64,000 nt of DNA, taken from Halopseudomonas xiamenensis. GTDB taxonomy: Bacteria; Pseudomonadota; Gammaproteobacteria; Pseudomonadales; Pseudomonadaceae. This document shows positions 8,394 through 18,630 of the stretch, piece by piece. Within the stretch, counting starts at the first letter, position 1; each line of letters begins with the position of its first letter. The notes below the pieces were generated by a model that saw nothing but the letters and a program-made list of their open reading frames with translations, was not told the DNA's origin and searched no databases. The stretch is from NCBI RefSeq assembly GCF_014219065.1, contig NZ_JACLGO010000013.1, positions 1 through 64,000 of the forward strand. The letters are read 5' to 3'. A program made the position numbers and the translations under genes.

Positions 8394-8687
8394 ATGAAAA
8401 TCCGTCCGTTACACGATCGCGTAGTCGTTCGTCGCAGCGAAGAAGAAACAAAAACCGCTGGCGGTATCGTTCTGCCTGGCTCTGCAGCAGAAAAACCGAA
8501 TACCGGCGTGGTGATTGCTGTTGGTACCGGGCGCCTGCTGGACAATGGTGAGGTACGTCCCCTGGCCGTGAAGGAAGGTGACAAAGTGGTTTTCGGACCC
8601 TATTCCGGCAGCAGCACCATCAAGATCGATGGCGAAGAACTGCTGATGATGAGCGAATCCGAAATCTACGGTGTCCTGGAAGGCTGA
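8394..8687 (+). CDS. groES: Co-chaperonin GroES
   Basis: This 97-residue protein forms the heptameric lid of the GroEL chamber. The N-terminal [14 protein letters not shown], the mobile-loop region [14 protein letters not shown] with its hydrophobic IVL contact to GroEL, and the C-terminal EIYGVLEG are canonical. The start at 8394 gives the standard length. It is the first gene of the groES-groEL operon, 46 bases before groEL and downstream of a sigma-32 promoter, so heat induction is expected. Confidence 0.98.
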   Translation: MKIRPLHDRVVVRRSEEETKTAGGIVLPGSAAEKPNTGVVIAVGTGRLLDNGEVRPLAVKEGDKVVFGPYSGSSTIKIDGEELLMMSESEIYGVLEG

Positions 8688-8721
8688 GCCCCGCCAGTTG
8701 ATCCTCAACGAATTCATTTGA

Positions 8722-10377
<1,656 letters not shown>

Positions 10378-10406
10378 TCAGCCGACCCGGCTAACCACGC
10401 CAGTCA

Positions 10407-10441
10407 AAACCCCGGTACGGATATCCGTACCGGGGTTTTTT
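10407..10441 (+). terminator. Intrinsic terminator of groES-groEL
   Basis: AACCCCGGTACGGAT and ATCCGTACCGGGGTT form a near-perfect GC-rich stem, followed by a T6 tract. It ends the chaperonin operon. Confidence 0.93.
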
Positions 10442-10475
10442 GTTGCTTGCCAGTCAGGAAGGCGGGCAGGTTTCC

Positions 10476-10634
10476 CCTGGGGTTGGCGAGCGCGTGCTCG
10501 CCGATAGCTCTCAGCCGTTGCCATGCTGGCGTAGCGCCCGAGCGCGGACCGGGGCGCTACACCCCGGGGCTTCCTGGGGTTGGCGAGCGCCTGCTCGCCG
10601 ACAGCTCCCAGCCGTTGCGGTGCTGTTGTAGCGC
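10476..10634. repeat. Pair of 62-bp direct repeats
   Basis: Blocks at 10476-10537 and 10573-10634 both read CCTGGGGTTGGCGAGCGC, then TGCTCGCCGA.AGCTC, then CAGCCGTTG, and end with GTAGCGC. They differ at only a few positions. Each contains the inverted repeat GGCGAGC...GCTCGCC. They lie between the groEL terminator and the psd stop and look like REP-type elements. Confidence 0.75.
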
Positions 10635-10641
10635 AGGTGGG

Positions 10642-11496
10642 CTAGCCAGCCAGCTTCTCACCCATCTTCTGACCCATGCGTACCAGGCTGCCCGCGCCCA
10701 GGTGTTCGTCCCAGCGGGCACGGCCCGGGCCGAACAACACTATGGCGGTGGAGCCGAGCTTGAAACGACCCATTTCCGCGCCGCGTTCGAGCTGCGGCGC
10801 GCTGGTGCCGTACTGCTCGCTGCGCAATTGCCGGCGCGGCGGGGCGACCAGGCCAGCCCATACCGTCTCCACCGACGCGACTATCATCGCTCCGACCAGC
10901 ACCACTGCCATCGGGCCGGCCTCGGTATCGAACAGGCAGACCACCCGCTCGTTGCGGGCGAACAGCTCGGGCACGTTCTCCGCGGTGCTCTGGTTGACTG
11001 AGAACAGCTTGCCGGGGACATAGATCATGTCGCGCAGGGTGCCAGCCAGCGGCATGTGCACCCGGTGGTAGTCACTGGGCGACAGGTACACGGTGGCAAA
11101 CTGGCCGCCCTGGAACAGCTCGGCATGCTGTGGATTGCCGCCCAGCAGCTCCAGCACGCTGAAGCTCTGGCCCTTGGCCTGGAAGATACGGCCATGCTCG
11201 ATCTTGCCCAGTTGGCTGATGGCGCCATCGGCCGGGCACAGGATGCTGGCCGCGCCATCGTCCAGCGGCCGGGCGTCGGGCAGCAGGGCGCGGGTGAAGA
11301 AATCATTGAAACAGCGATAGGCGGTCGGGTCCGGCTCCAGCGCCTGGCTCATGTCGACCTGGTAGCGTTTGACGAACCAGTTGATGAAGGGGTTCTTCAC
11401 CCAGCTCCAGGTGCAGTTGGCCAGGCCGCCGGCCAGGCGTGACAGCAGATGTTGCGGCAGCAGGTACTGCGAAGTGATGAACAGACGATCGCGCAT
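10642..11496 (-). CDS. psd: Phosphatidylserine decarboxylase proenzyme
   Basis: This 284-residue inner-membrane enzyme makes phosphatidylethanolamine from phosphatidylserine. The autocleavage motif LGST at residues 247-250 marks where the chain splits to create the pyruvoyl group on the alpha subunit. Asp90 (CPADG) and His144 (DYHRVHMP) complete the Asp-His-Ser set. Length and motif spacing match the short gammaproteobacterial PSD. It is 12 bases downstream of the rhodanese gene on the same strand, consistent with co-transcription, an arrangement also known from Pseudomonas. Confidence 0.96.
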   Translation of the reverse strand: MRDRLFITSQYLLPQHLLSRLAGGLANCTWSWVKNPFINWFVKRYQVDMSQALEPDPTAYRCFNDFFTRALLPDARPLDDGAASILCPADGAISQLGKIEHGRIFQAKGQSFSVLELLGGNPQHAELFQGGQFATVYLSPSDYHRVHMPLAGTLRDMIYVPGKLFSVNQSTAENVPELFARNERVVCLFDTEAGPMAVVLVGAMIVASVETVWAGLVAPPRRQLRSEQYGTSAPQLERGAEMGRFKLGSTAIVLFGPGRARWDEHLGAGSLVRMGQKMGEKLAG

Positions 11497-11508
11497 GCGG
11501 TAACAGCC

Positions 11509-12318
11509 TCAGAGTTCTACGGGGGTATCGGGGTGGTTGCCCCACTCGGACCAGGAGCCGGCATAGGCCCTGACCCGGGGGTAACCGAGGATTTTCGCGG
11601 CCAGATAGGTGAAGCCGGAGCGGTGGTGGGTCTGGCAGTGGGTGACCACCTCACGTTCCGGGACGATACCCAGGGCGCGCAGTTGATCGGCCAGGTCATC
11701 ACGCAGGCGCAGCCCGCGCTGCGGGTCCATGCCGGCGGTCCACTCGAAGTTGATGGCGCCGGGGATGTGACCGCCCTTGGCAGCCAGCACCTTCTCGCCC
11801 CGGTGTTCGGCCGGTGAGCGGGCATCCCAGATCACCCGGTCGGGGTTGTCCAGGTCGGCCATCAGGGTATCCAGGTCGATGCTATGGCTGGGGTCGATGC
11901 TCAGGCTCGGCTGGGTCGGCTCTGCCTGGTTGACCTGCTGTTCCAGTGGCCGCCCCTCGGCCTGCCAGGCCCGCAGGCCACCATTGAGGTAGCTATAATG
12001 CGGATGACCGACGCTGTCCAGCAGCCAGATGAAACGCCCGGCCCAGCCGCCGCCTTCATCGTCGTAGACGATGTAGTGCAGGTCGGCATGATGGCCCAGG
12101 CCGCCAAGGATCTGCTGCAGGCTCTGCAGGTCCGGCAGCAGTCCTGGCCTCGGCGCCGGCGCGGTGATGCTGCCGGGGGCCAGGTGTACTGCACCGGGGA
12201 TATGCCCGGCCAGGTACTGTTCGGACTTGCTCAGGTCGACCAGGCGCACCTGGGCGGGATCGAGTTGTGCCGGCAACTGGCTGGGCTCCAGCAGTAGTGG
12301 CAAAAAAATATCATTCAT
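11509..12318 (-). CDS. Tandem-rhodanese sulfurtransferase
   Basis: This 269-residue protein has two rhodanese domains. The N-terminal one (about 1-125) has an Asp-rich YDDEGG loop where the active Cys would be, and is therefore structural. The C-terminal one has the catalytic loop THCQTHHRS with Cys228. This arrangement is typical of thiosulfate/3-mercaptopyruvate sulfurtransferases. Conserved ARSPAEHRGE and GHIPGAIN motifs are present. The active loop does not let me decide between thiosulfate and mercaptopyruvate as donor. It is the first gene of a probable operon with psd and diverges from motA. Confidence 0.9.
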   Translation of the reverse strand: MNDIFLPLLLEPSQLPAQLDPAQVRLVDLSKSEQYLAGHIPGAVHLAPGSITAPAPRPGLLPDLQSLQQILGGLGHHADLHYIVYDDEGGGWAGRFIWLLDSVGHPHYSYLNGGLRAWQAEGRPLEQQVNQAEPTQPSLSIDPSHSIDLDTLMADLDNPDRVIWDARSPAEHRGEKVLAAKGGHIPGAINFEWTAGMDPQRGLRLRDDLADQLRALGIVPEREVVTHCQTHHRSGFTYLAAKILGYPRVRAYAGSWSEWGNHPDTPVEL

Positions 12319-12522
12319 GGCCTGTTCCAGTCAGATGATTGACGCGCCACTGCCGGCGAAGCGGCAACTGGCGCTATAATCTCGCTCAGGATTTGCGAAA
12401 CGCGGCCGATAGCGGGAGACAGTGAAGGTGCCACATTGTCGTTACCGGCGATTCGAAATGCAGACTATAACGCGAAAGCGACCGAGTTGCTGTGCCTGGT
12501 TAGCTGGAGATCATTTGTCCAT

Positions 12523-13377
12523 ATGTTGAAAATTGCGGGTTACATCGTCGTTCTGGCCAGTGTGCTGGGTGGGTTCATGCTGTCCGGAGGTATGCTCGCA
12601 GCCCTGTGGCATCCATTCGAAATCGTCATCATCGGCGGCGCCGCGCTGGGTGCCTTCCTGGTGGCCAACAATATGGATACGGTGAAGAAGGTATTCGGCA
12701 AGATCCCGGTGATCTTCTTCGGCCACCGCTTCAACAAACCCTTCTACCTGGACGTGCTCGGACTGCTGTACGAGATTCTCAACAAGAGCCGCCGCGAAGG
12801 CATGATGGCGATCGAGGCGGATATCGAGGAGCCACAGGAAAGCCCGATCTTCAGCAAGTATCCGGCGATCCTCAAGGACCAGGGCATGACCGCCTTCATC
12901 TGCGACTACCTGCGCATCATGTCCACTGGCACCATGGCGCCGCATGAGCTGGAAGCCCTGTTCGATGTGGAGATATCCACCCTCACCGAGGAGCTGGGCG
13001 GGCCATCGCATGCCCTGAACCGGGTTGCCGATGCGCTGCCGGGGTTCGGGATCGTCGCTGCGGTGCTGGGGATCGTGGTGACCATGAGCATTCTCGGCGA
13101 GGCGGACAATGCCATGATCGGCGAGAAGGTCGGCACCGCCCTGGTCGGTACCTTTCTCGGTATTCTCGCGGCCTATGGCTTCGTCGGCCCGTTCAGCGCG
13201 GCGATGGAGCATGAGGCCACCGAAGAGGCCAATACCTACGAGGCGATCAAGATGTGCCTGGTGGCCAGTGCCCAGGGGCTGCCGCCGGCACTGGCGGTGG
13301 AGTTCGGCCGCAAGGCCCTGTTGTCCGCGCAACGTCCGAGCTTCACCGAGCTGGAATCCTCGGTCAAGGGGCGCTGA
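12523..13377 (+). CDS. motA: Flagellar motor stator protein MotA
   Basis: This 284-residue inner-membrane protein, with four hydrophobic segments, forms the ion-conducting stator with MotB. It begins MLKIAGYIVVLASVLGG, and the conserved prolines lie in the ADALPGFGIVAAVLGIV segment. The cytoplasmic loop (residues about 65-165) carries the charged rotor-facing region. The start at 12523 agrees with other MotA proteins. An upstream in-frame ATG would add 29 unrelated residues. motB follows after 3 bases. The sequence is closer to the H+-type MotA than to sodium-type PomA, but ion choice cannot be proven here. Confidence 0.95.
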   Translation: MLKIAGYIVVLASVLGGFMLSGGMLAALWHPFEIVIIGGAALGAFLVANNMDTVKKVFGKIPVIFFGHRFNKPFYLDVLGLLYEILNKSRREGMMAIEADIEEPQESPIFSKYPAILKDQGMTAFICDYLRIMSTGTMAPHELEALFDVEISTLTEELGGPSHALNRVADALPGFGIVAAVLGIVVTMSILGEADNAMIGEKVGTALVGTFLGILAAYGFVGPFSAAMEHEATEEANTYEAIKMCLVASAQGLPPALAVEFGRKALLSAQRPSFTELESSVKGR

Positions 13378-13380
13378 TCG

Positions 13381-14424
13381 GTGAGCAGCGAACAACCGAT
13401 TATCGTCAAACGGGTCAGCCGCAAGGCCGGCGGTCACCACGGCGGCTCCTGGAAAATCGCCTTCGCCGACTTCGCCATCGCCATGATGGCGTTCTTCCTG
13501 GTGATGTGGCTGGTGACCGTGGCCACGCCGGAACAGCTGAAGATGGTCTCCGAGTACTTCAAGGACCCGATCAATTTCGATGGTGGCAGTCGTCATCCGA
13601 TTGACCTCGGCGGCTCGCCGACCCCGGCGCCGCAGCGCACGCTCAACGAACCGGCGGCGGATATCGAGCAGCCACCGCTGCCCACACAGCCCCAGCTCGA
13701 CGACTCGCCCATGCAGTCGCAACCCGATCCGTTGCCGGACATGCTGGAGCTGCGCGAGCTAGACCTGCTGCTGCAGGAATTGCAGAACAAGATTGAAACC
13801 GAGCCGGTACTGCAGCGTTTCCGCGAGCAGATTCTCATGGAGTTCACCATGGAGGGGCTGCGCATCCAGATCGTCGATGCGGAAAACCGCCCGATGTTCG
13901 CCAGCGGCAGCCCGGACCTGCAGCCCTATTTCGAGGATATCCTGCTGGCGCTCAGCGACACCATTGCCAAAGTGCCGAAGAAGATCAGCATCAGCGGCCA
14001 TACCGACGCCATGCCGTATGTCGGGCGCCGTGACTATGGCAACTGGGAACTGTCGGCACAGCGGGCCAATGCCGCACGGCGCACCCTGGAGGCCGCCGGT
14101 TATCCCGTGCAGCAGGTGGCGCGGGTGGTTGGCTACGCCGACTCGGCACTGTTCGATGGCGCCAACCCGCTGAATCCGATCAACCGCCGGATCGATATCG
14201 TGGTGATGAACCGGCGCGCCGAGCAGGCCATGTTGCGGGATGTCGGTGGCACGGCCGGTCCTGCCGAGAGCGTCGAGCCGGGGGAGGGCGCCGATACGGA
14301 ACCGGAGGTACCGTCACCATCCGCGGATTCGGCGCCCACCAGCGACAGCGAACCAGCCACCCAACCGGAGCGCCCGCGAAACCTGTTCGATGACTCCAGC
14401 CAGCCCCTGCAACAGGGACTGTAA
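13381..14424 (+). CDS. motB: Flagellar motor stator protein MotB
   Basis: This 347-residue protein starts at a GTG preceded by AAGGGG. The single transmembrane segment (residues about 24-48, SWKIAFADFAIAMMAFFLVM) includes the ion-binding Asp30. A plug and linker follow, and the OmpA-like peptidoglycan-binding domain lies at about 160-285 (SGHTDAMPY, NWELSAQRAN, NRRIDIVV). The C-terminal tail is low-complexity Pro/Glu/Ser-rich. MotB anchors the stator to the cell wall. It forms a two-gene operon with motA. Confidence 0.95.
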   Translation: MSSEQPIIVKRVSRKAGGHHGGSWKIAFADFAIAMMAFFLVMWLVTVATPEQLKMVSEYFKDPINFDGGSRHPIDLGGSPTPAPQRTLNEPAADIEQPPLPTQPQLDDSPMQSQPDPLPDMLELRELDLLLQELQNKIETEPVLQRFREQILMEFTMEGLRIQIVDAENRPMFASGSPDLQPYFEDILLALSDTIAKVPKKISISGHTDAMPYVGRRDYGNWELSAQRANAARRTLEAAGYPVQQVARVVGYADSALFDGANPLNPINRRIDIVVMNRRAEQAMLRDVGGTAGPAESVEPGEGADTEPEVPSPSADSAPTSDSEPATQPERPRNLFDDSSQPLQQGL

Positions 14425-14480
14425 GCCCCCTGGGGGTGTACGCGCCTGCGCTGCGCCTGATCGCAGACGATACTCGCTGC

Positions 14481-14507
14481 CTGTAGGAGCGGCGCCTCGC
14501 CGCGATC
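14481..14507. repeat. REP-like palindromic element
   Basis: CTGTAGGAGCGGCGCC followed by TCGCCGCGATC resembles the GTAGGAGCGG...CCGCGA type of REP sequence common in Pseudomonas intergenic regions. Only one copy is clear at this spot. Confidence 0.6.
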
Positions 14508-14637
14508 CACGCCCCCACCAGCTCCCCAAGCTCGACCCAAGAAATCGCCCCTCATGCGACACCAACTGACGCATCCCCAATGAATAATCCCCCTCAAGTC
14601 GCTCAGCCCCGTAACAGAGCCTCCGCGACCCCAACGC

Positions 14638-14687
14638 ATGGCATGTTGGCACCAGCAGGTAATGTTGTTAGGATGCCAAAACGCCAT
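14638..14687. promoter_or_regulatory. Wide inverted repeat, candidate operator of the WYL regulator
   Basis: ATGGCATGTTGGCA (14638-14651) and TGCCAAAACGCCAT (14674-14687) are inverted copies matching at 12 of 14 positions, separated by 22 bases, and lie 63-112 bases before the regulator start. WYL/HTH repressors of the BrxR/CapW type bind inverted repeats in their own promoters, so autoregulation is a reasonable guess. A TTGACA at 14724-14729 could be a -35 element, but no convincing -10 follows. Confidence 0.45.
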
Positions 14688-14749
14688 AAGTCCAAGCATT
14701 ACCCACGGAAAAAGTATCCGAGGGTTGACATGGAAAGTAAGGGAATCAC

Positions 14750-15766
14750 GTGGTTGAACGCTCAGACCCCAAGGACCGCCTGTTTAGACTGTTCGCCCTG
14801 TTGCGACTGATCCCCCGCGAACCCGGCCGCATCTCCACCCCCGAACTGTACGATAAGCTGAAGGCGCAAGGCTTCGACATGACCCGGCGCACACTGCAAC
14901 GCGACCTCAACGTCAAGCTGAGCGCCGAATTTCCCTTGTTGTCCCACGAAGAGGGCAACACCAACTACTGGAGCTTTTCAAAGCACGCCCCACACTGGGA
15001 CTTCCCCAGCCCGGACCTGCCGGTAGCACTGGCATTCCTGTTGGCGGAAAGCCATCTGGAAAAGCTCCTGCCCCAAGGCCTCCTGCAACTGCTGGAACCC
15101 TACTTTGAGCAAGCCAGGGCGCAGCTGGAAATACAGCAACACATGCCACCCGCACGCTGGGCCAAACGGGTACGCGCCCTGCCCAACGGCAAGACACTGC
15201 TGCCAGCCAAGGTCGACAGCGCAATCTGGACCACCGTCTCCACCGCCCTGCTCAAAGGCCACAGCCTGCGAGTCACCTACCTCAGCCGCAGCAAACAACA
15301 GCCCAGCGAGATGACCTTGCACCCGGCCGGTCTGGTCGCCCGCCACTCGCAAAGCTACCTGCTGGCTCGGGTCGAAGGCTACAACGACGTCCGCCAGTTC
15401 GCGCTGCACAGAATCCAGCAGGCCACCGCGTTGGAAGCACCGGCAGAGATACCGGATGACTTCGATATCGACCATTACCTCCAGGGCAGTCTCAACAATC
15501 CTGCGCCAGCTGAAATGGTTGAACTGGTTGCTGATGTGTCTCCGCAGATTGCCTGGCTGCTCAGAGAAACGCCGCTCAGTACAGAGCAGAGTTTGGAGCC
15601 GTTGGAGGGGACAGATTGGCATCGGCTGCGGGCCATGGTGCCGGATGATAAGGAGACGCTGTGGTGGGTGTTTGGGTTGGGGGAGAATGTGCGGGTTTGG
15701 GAGCCAAATGTTTGGGTTAAAATAATCAAAGAAAAGATCGCTAAGCTGGAGAAATTGTATGTGTAG
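14750..15766 (+). CDS. HTH-WYL domain transcriptional regulator
   Basis: This 338-residue protein starts at a GTG with AAGGGA upstream. Residues about 8-75 form a winged helix (TRRTLQRDLNVK recognition region). Residues about 150-240 form a WYL-type ligand domain (SLRVTYLSRS, ALHRIQQA), and a C-terminal extension follows (WYL_C-like, ending in Lys-rich KIIKEKIAKLEKLYV). Such proteins (BrxR, CapW) often repress phage-defence loci and respond to nucleic-acid or nucleotide ligands. Here it directly precedes the dynamin-HerA operon, in the same direction and 216 bases upstream. The gene is GC-rich except for its last 60 bases, unlike the AT-rich operon, so the two may not share one origin. Confidence 0.85.
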   Translation: MVERSDPKDRLFRLFALLRLIPREPGRISTPELYDKLKAQGFDMTRRTLQRDLNVKLSAEFPLLSHEEGNTNYWSFSKHAPHWDFPSPDLPVALAFLLAESHLEKLLPQGLLQLLEPYFEQARAQLEIQQHMPPARWAKRVRALPNGKTLLPAKVDSAIWTTVSTALLKGHSLRVTYLSRSKQQPSEMTLHPAGLVARHSQSYLLARVEGYNDVRQFALHRIQQATALEAPAEIPDDFDIDHYLQGSLNNPAPAEMVELVADVSPQIAWLLRETPLSTEQSLEPLEGTDWHRLRAMVPDDKETLWWVFGLGENVRVWEPNVWVKIIKEKIAKLEKLYV

Positions 15767-15982
15767 TGACCATGAATGGGTCTAATCCAAGAAATGTGAG
15801 AAAGAAAGTTGTTGCTACTTCAGCAAAAAAATAACTAACAGAAGATGGATTGCTACACAGCATCCTCTAGAAATTTTTTGCTAAAAACAGTACATCTTGA
15901 ATATTGTGTCGCATTTTAACTTCTCATCGAGATTGTAGTTTTTTTCAGTCATAGTTGGACAAAAATCAAAAAGGAATCGAAA

Positions 15983-17974
15983 ATGCCAATCGGACAACGA
16001 TACAAAGCCCATAAAAATAACGTGATAGACCTTTTTAACGGGTACAAAAATAAAAGAGGCGATCTCAATGATGGTGTTGATATGAATTTTCTTGAGAAAA
16101 GAGTGGACGCATTAAAGAATGGTAAGTTCACGCTGGCGGTGGCGGGCGAAGTCAAAGCAGGCAAGTCAACCTTCATCAACGCCCTTTTAGGAGAGGAGCT
16201 TCTTCCTTCCGATGTGCTTCAAGCAAGCAGCGCCATCGTCGAGATTTTCAAATCGGAAAGCCCCGTCTTGAAGGTTAAATTTGCCGATGACCATGAAGAG
16301 ACCTTCAATGATGAAGTTAAGAATCATCTACACAAAATATGCAGCTTGAACGATGAATACCGCGGAATACCAACGACATTGATAGACGGCTACATAATTG
16401 AATCCGGCAAGAAGCCTCTGGTTATTGATGACAAACTCATTGAAAATCTTGAAGAAGTATCCGGCGAAAGAAATCTGAAAAGCAAAAGTTCGACCATCAA
16501 GAAGTACATTTCAAAAAGAACAACGGGCAAGATCCCCGTTCAAATTGAATTCGGCTACCCTTTGAAATGGGATTTTGACGAGCTGAGAATTGTTGACACC
16601 CCCGGCGTCAATGCAACAGGTGGAGTACAGGATGTTACGTTCGGATTTCTTGAAAAGGCCAATGCAATTTTGTTTGTTCGCCACATAAAAGCCGTTGAAA
16701 CAGAGTCTTTCAAAAGGTTTCTCGATTCAACTATTTCTGATCGCAGCCAGGAAACGCTATTCTTGGTTCTGAGTCATGCGGGTGATCACTCAGATAGCGA
16801 AGTGGACCGGCTAAAAAATGAAGCCACTCGTTTATATAATGAACGCATACCCCAAGACCGAATATTGGCAGTAGACAGCTTACTTAAAATTATTTCCAAT
16901 TCGATTGATAGCGGAAAAACCAAGGAGCAAATTGAAGAGTCGTCCGAAAAAATAGAAGAGTTCCTCCCAAAATTTGAAAAAAGGGCCCAGAAGTCTGGAC
17001 TCAAACTACTTGACCAGATAGAAAAAGATTCTCGCTTTGGAGAAATGCTCTCTTCAATTGAGGAGTTCTCCATGAAAGCACCCAGCCTCCAGCTTCAGGA
17101 AATCCTGGAGAAGATAAAGAGCGGGTATGGCGAGCAGGAAAAACAGCTCTCTGAAAACCTCAAGCTTCTGGAAACCAAGAAAAGAAACCCTCAAGAGTTT
17201 GAAGAAGAAATAGATCGCATCAGCCAGGCACTTAGCGAATACAGGCTATTGACCCAAAAAACCACGGAAGACCTGATACAGGATTTTTCCGGAACGAACT
17301 CGAAATGGGAACAAGGCATCAATAATATCGAGGCGAAATACCCAAAACTCATCACCAACAGCGAAAGCATCGAAGCTGTAAGGAAAAATGCGATTGACGC
17401 TTTTGATGCTGTGGACGAGATAATCAATGGTTTTCAGAACGAGATTACACAAAGGCTTGCAGGCACTCTCAACAAGATATCAAAGACGTTTGAAGAAAAA
17501 CACCGTATATCTATCCCAAAAGTTGACCTCAACTCGCTTGCAGAACAGACAAAAAAAGAAGCCTACTTCACGAGAAGCACCTACAAGGATCGAGAATTAG
17601 ATTTTTGGGACTATGCCACGCTGGGAATTGCTCGCTTTTTTCGAGACAAAGCAGTAAAAACAGGAACAGAAAAAATATTTGACAAAGATACACACATTGT
17701 AAAATATAGAGACGCATGCAATAAAGATCTTTACGCCATCATCACCGACCTTCCAAAAAAATCAGACGAGGTTCGCGAGGCTTATTTGAAGGAGTTCACA
17801 GAAAAAATGAACTCGGCGATCAAAGAGCGCCAGGATGCTCTAGAACAAGAGAAAGACAATAAACGCTCAAACGATGAAATAACCAAAGAGATTAGCGCGC
17901 TTGACAGCAAAAAAAAGGAGCTTCCAGATGAAATAAAAAAGTGCGAAGAGCTGCTGGGGGAAATGCAATGGTAG
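15983..17974 (+). CDS. Dynamin-like GTPase
   Basis: This 663-residue protein has a G domain at residues about 45-320. The P-loop is GEVKAGKST (55-63) and the switch-II motif is DTPG (205-208). A degenerate SHAGD stands where (N/T)KxD would be. Charged helical stretches follow, including coiled-coil-like regions around 385-440 and 605-655, as expected for the stalk of bacterial dynamin-like proteins. No transmembrane helix is obvious, so membrane contact may come from the next gene's product. AAGGAATCG precedes the start. The stop overlaps the next start by 7 bases (ATGGTAG). Bacterial dynamins act in membrane remodelling, and some (LeoABC/Eleos type) in phage defence. Base composition is clearly more AT-rich than the flanking core genes, suggesting transfer. 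Confidence 0.85.
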   Translation: MPIGQRYKAHKNNVIDLFNGYKNKRGDLNDGVDMNFLEKRVDALKNGKFTLAVAGEVKAGKSTFINALLGEELLPSDVLQASSAIVEIFKSESPVLKVKFADDHEETFNDEVKNHLHKICSLNDEYRGIPTTLIDGYIIESGKKPLVIDDKLIENLEEVSGERNLKSKSSTIKKYISKRTTGKIPVQIEFGYPLKWDFDELRIVDTPGVNATGGVQDVTFGFLEKANAILFVRHIKAVETESFKRFLDSTISDRSQETLFLVLSHAGDHSDSEVDRLKNEATRLYNERIPQDRILAVDSLLKIISNSIDSGKTKEQIEESSEKIEEFLPKFEKRAQKSGLKLLDQIEKDSRFGEMLSSIEEFSMKAPSLQLQEILEKIKSGYGEQEKQLSENLKLLETKKRNPQEFEEEIDRISQALSEYRLLTQKTTEDLIQDFSGTNSKWEQGINNIEAKYPKLITNSESIEAVRKNAIDAFDAVDEIINGFQNEITQRLAGTLNKISKTFEEKHRISIPKVDLNSLAEQTKKEAYFTRSTYKDRELDFWDYATLGIARFFRDKAVKTGTEKIFDKDTHIVKYRDACNKDLYAIITDLPKKSDEVREAYLKEFTEKMNSAIKERQDALEQEKDNKRSNDEITKEISALDSKKKELPDEIKKCEELLGEMQW

Positions 17975-18630
17975 TCAACAAGATCAGAGCAGATATTTCC
18001 GAAGAGTTCTCGAGCATAAAGAACTCTTTGCAGACACACCTGCACCCCTACTTCCATATAACTCAAACCAAACAGTTTTTGCGGAAACAAGTCCCAAATA
18101 GAATTGTCTATAAGTCCGAGGTCCTTCTTGACACTCTATTGAACTATCTGATGAAGGATGCCAGAGAGAAAATCGAGATCGCCGATATCGAGCTGCAAAA
18201 TGCATTCTTCGATATGGATTTTCGCAAGCGCATCCACGAGTGGACAAGACAAATGCAAAACAAGCTGGTGCTGGAGCCGGAAATTGTCCAATACTCAACC
18301 GACCCACGATGGAAGCAAGGGCTGATTGCTGGGGGGGTTACCTTCATTGCTGGAACAGCTATCACCGCGGGACTTGCCCCCAGCATAGTCGGCCCCATTG
18401 TGTCGGGAATGGCTACCATCATCCTTGCCGCGCTCGCTTTCAAGCTCGCCTACGATAAGGCATCGCCCAATGCTCGCGAAGCTATTAAGGAAGATATCGA
18501 CCGCTACCTTGAAAGCTCTCGGGAGCAGGTCTTCGCATGGCTGGAAAAGGTTGCAGCGGCCTTTGACCATGATTTCCACGCGTTCTGCTCGGCCAATGGC
18601 CTTATCCTGACTGGAGAGGTCAATGAGTAA
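17968..18630 (+). CDS. Small protein with hydrophobic hairpin, partner of the dynamin-like GTPase
   Basis: This 220-residue protein is not assignable to a named family by eye. Residues about 1-115 are amphipathic and charged. Residues about 117-162 form a Gly/Ala/Ile-rich hydrophobic hairpin of two segments (GLIAGGVTFIAGTAITAGL, then IVSGMATIILAALAF), and the C-terminus is helical. The start at 17968 is preceded by GGGGGAAA and overlaps the GTPase stop. Its own stop overlaps the next gene by 8 bases (ATGAGTAA). It might anchor the GTPase to the membrane or be a second, GTPase-less subunit as in multi-gene Leo systems. This is inference from hydrophobicity and coupling only. Confidence 0.75.
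   Translation: MVVNKIRADISEEFSSIKNSLQTHLHPYFHITQTKQFLRKQVPNRIVYKSEVLLDTLLNYLMKDAREKIEIADIELQNAFFDMDFRKRIHEWTRQMQNKLVLEPEIVQYSTDPRWKQGLIAGGVTFIAGTAITAGLAPSIVGPIVSGMATIILAALAFKLAYDKASPNAREAIKEDIDRYLESSREQVFAWLEKVAAAFDHDFHAFCSANGLILTGEVNE

Larger units (their letters stand above)
14425..14749. other. Intergenic junction before the accessory region
   Basis: No gene is supported. The region contains a Pseudomonas-style REP core at 14481-14507 (GTAGGAGCGGCGCC..GCCGCGATC). Further right there is a wide inverted repeat at 14638-14687, close to the WYL regulator start. I see no tRNA or attachment-site duplication. Confidence 0.55.

Noticed and set aside
12375-12380. TATAAT as the -10 box of motA
   Set aside because: No acceptable -35 lies at 16-18 bases. 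The only TTGACG is 30 bases away, so it is not reported as a promoter.
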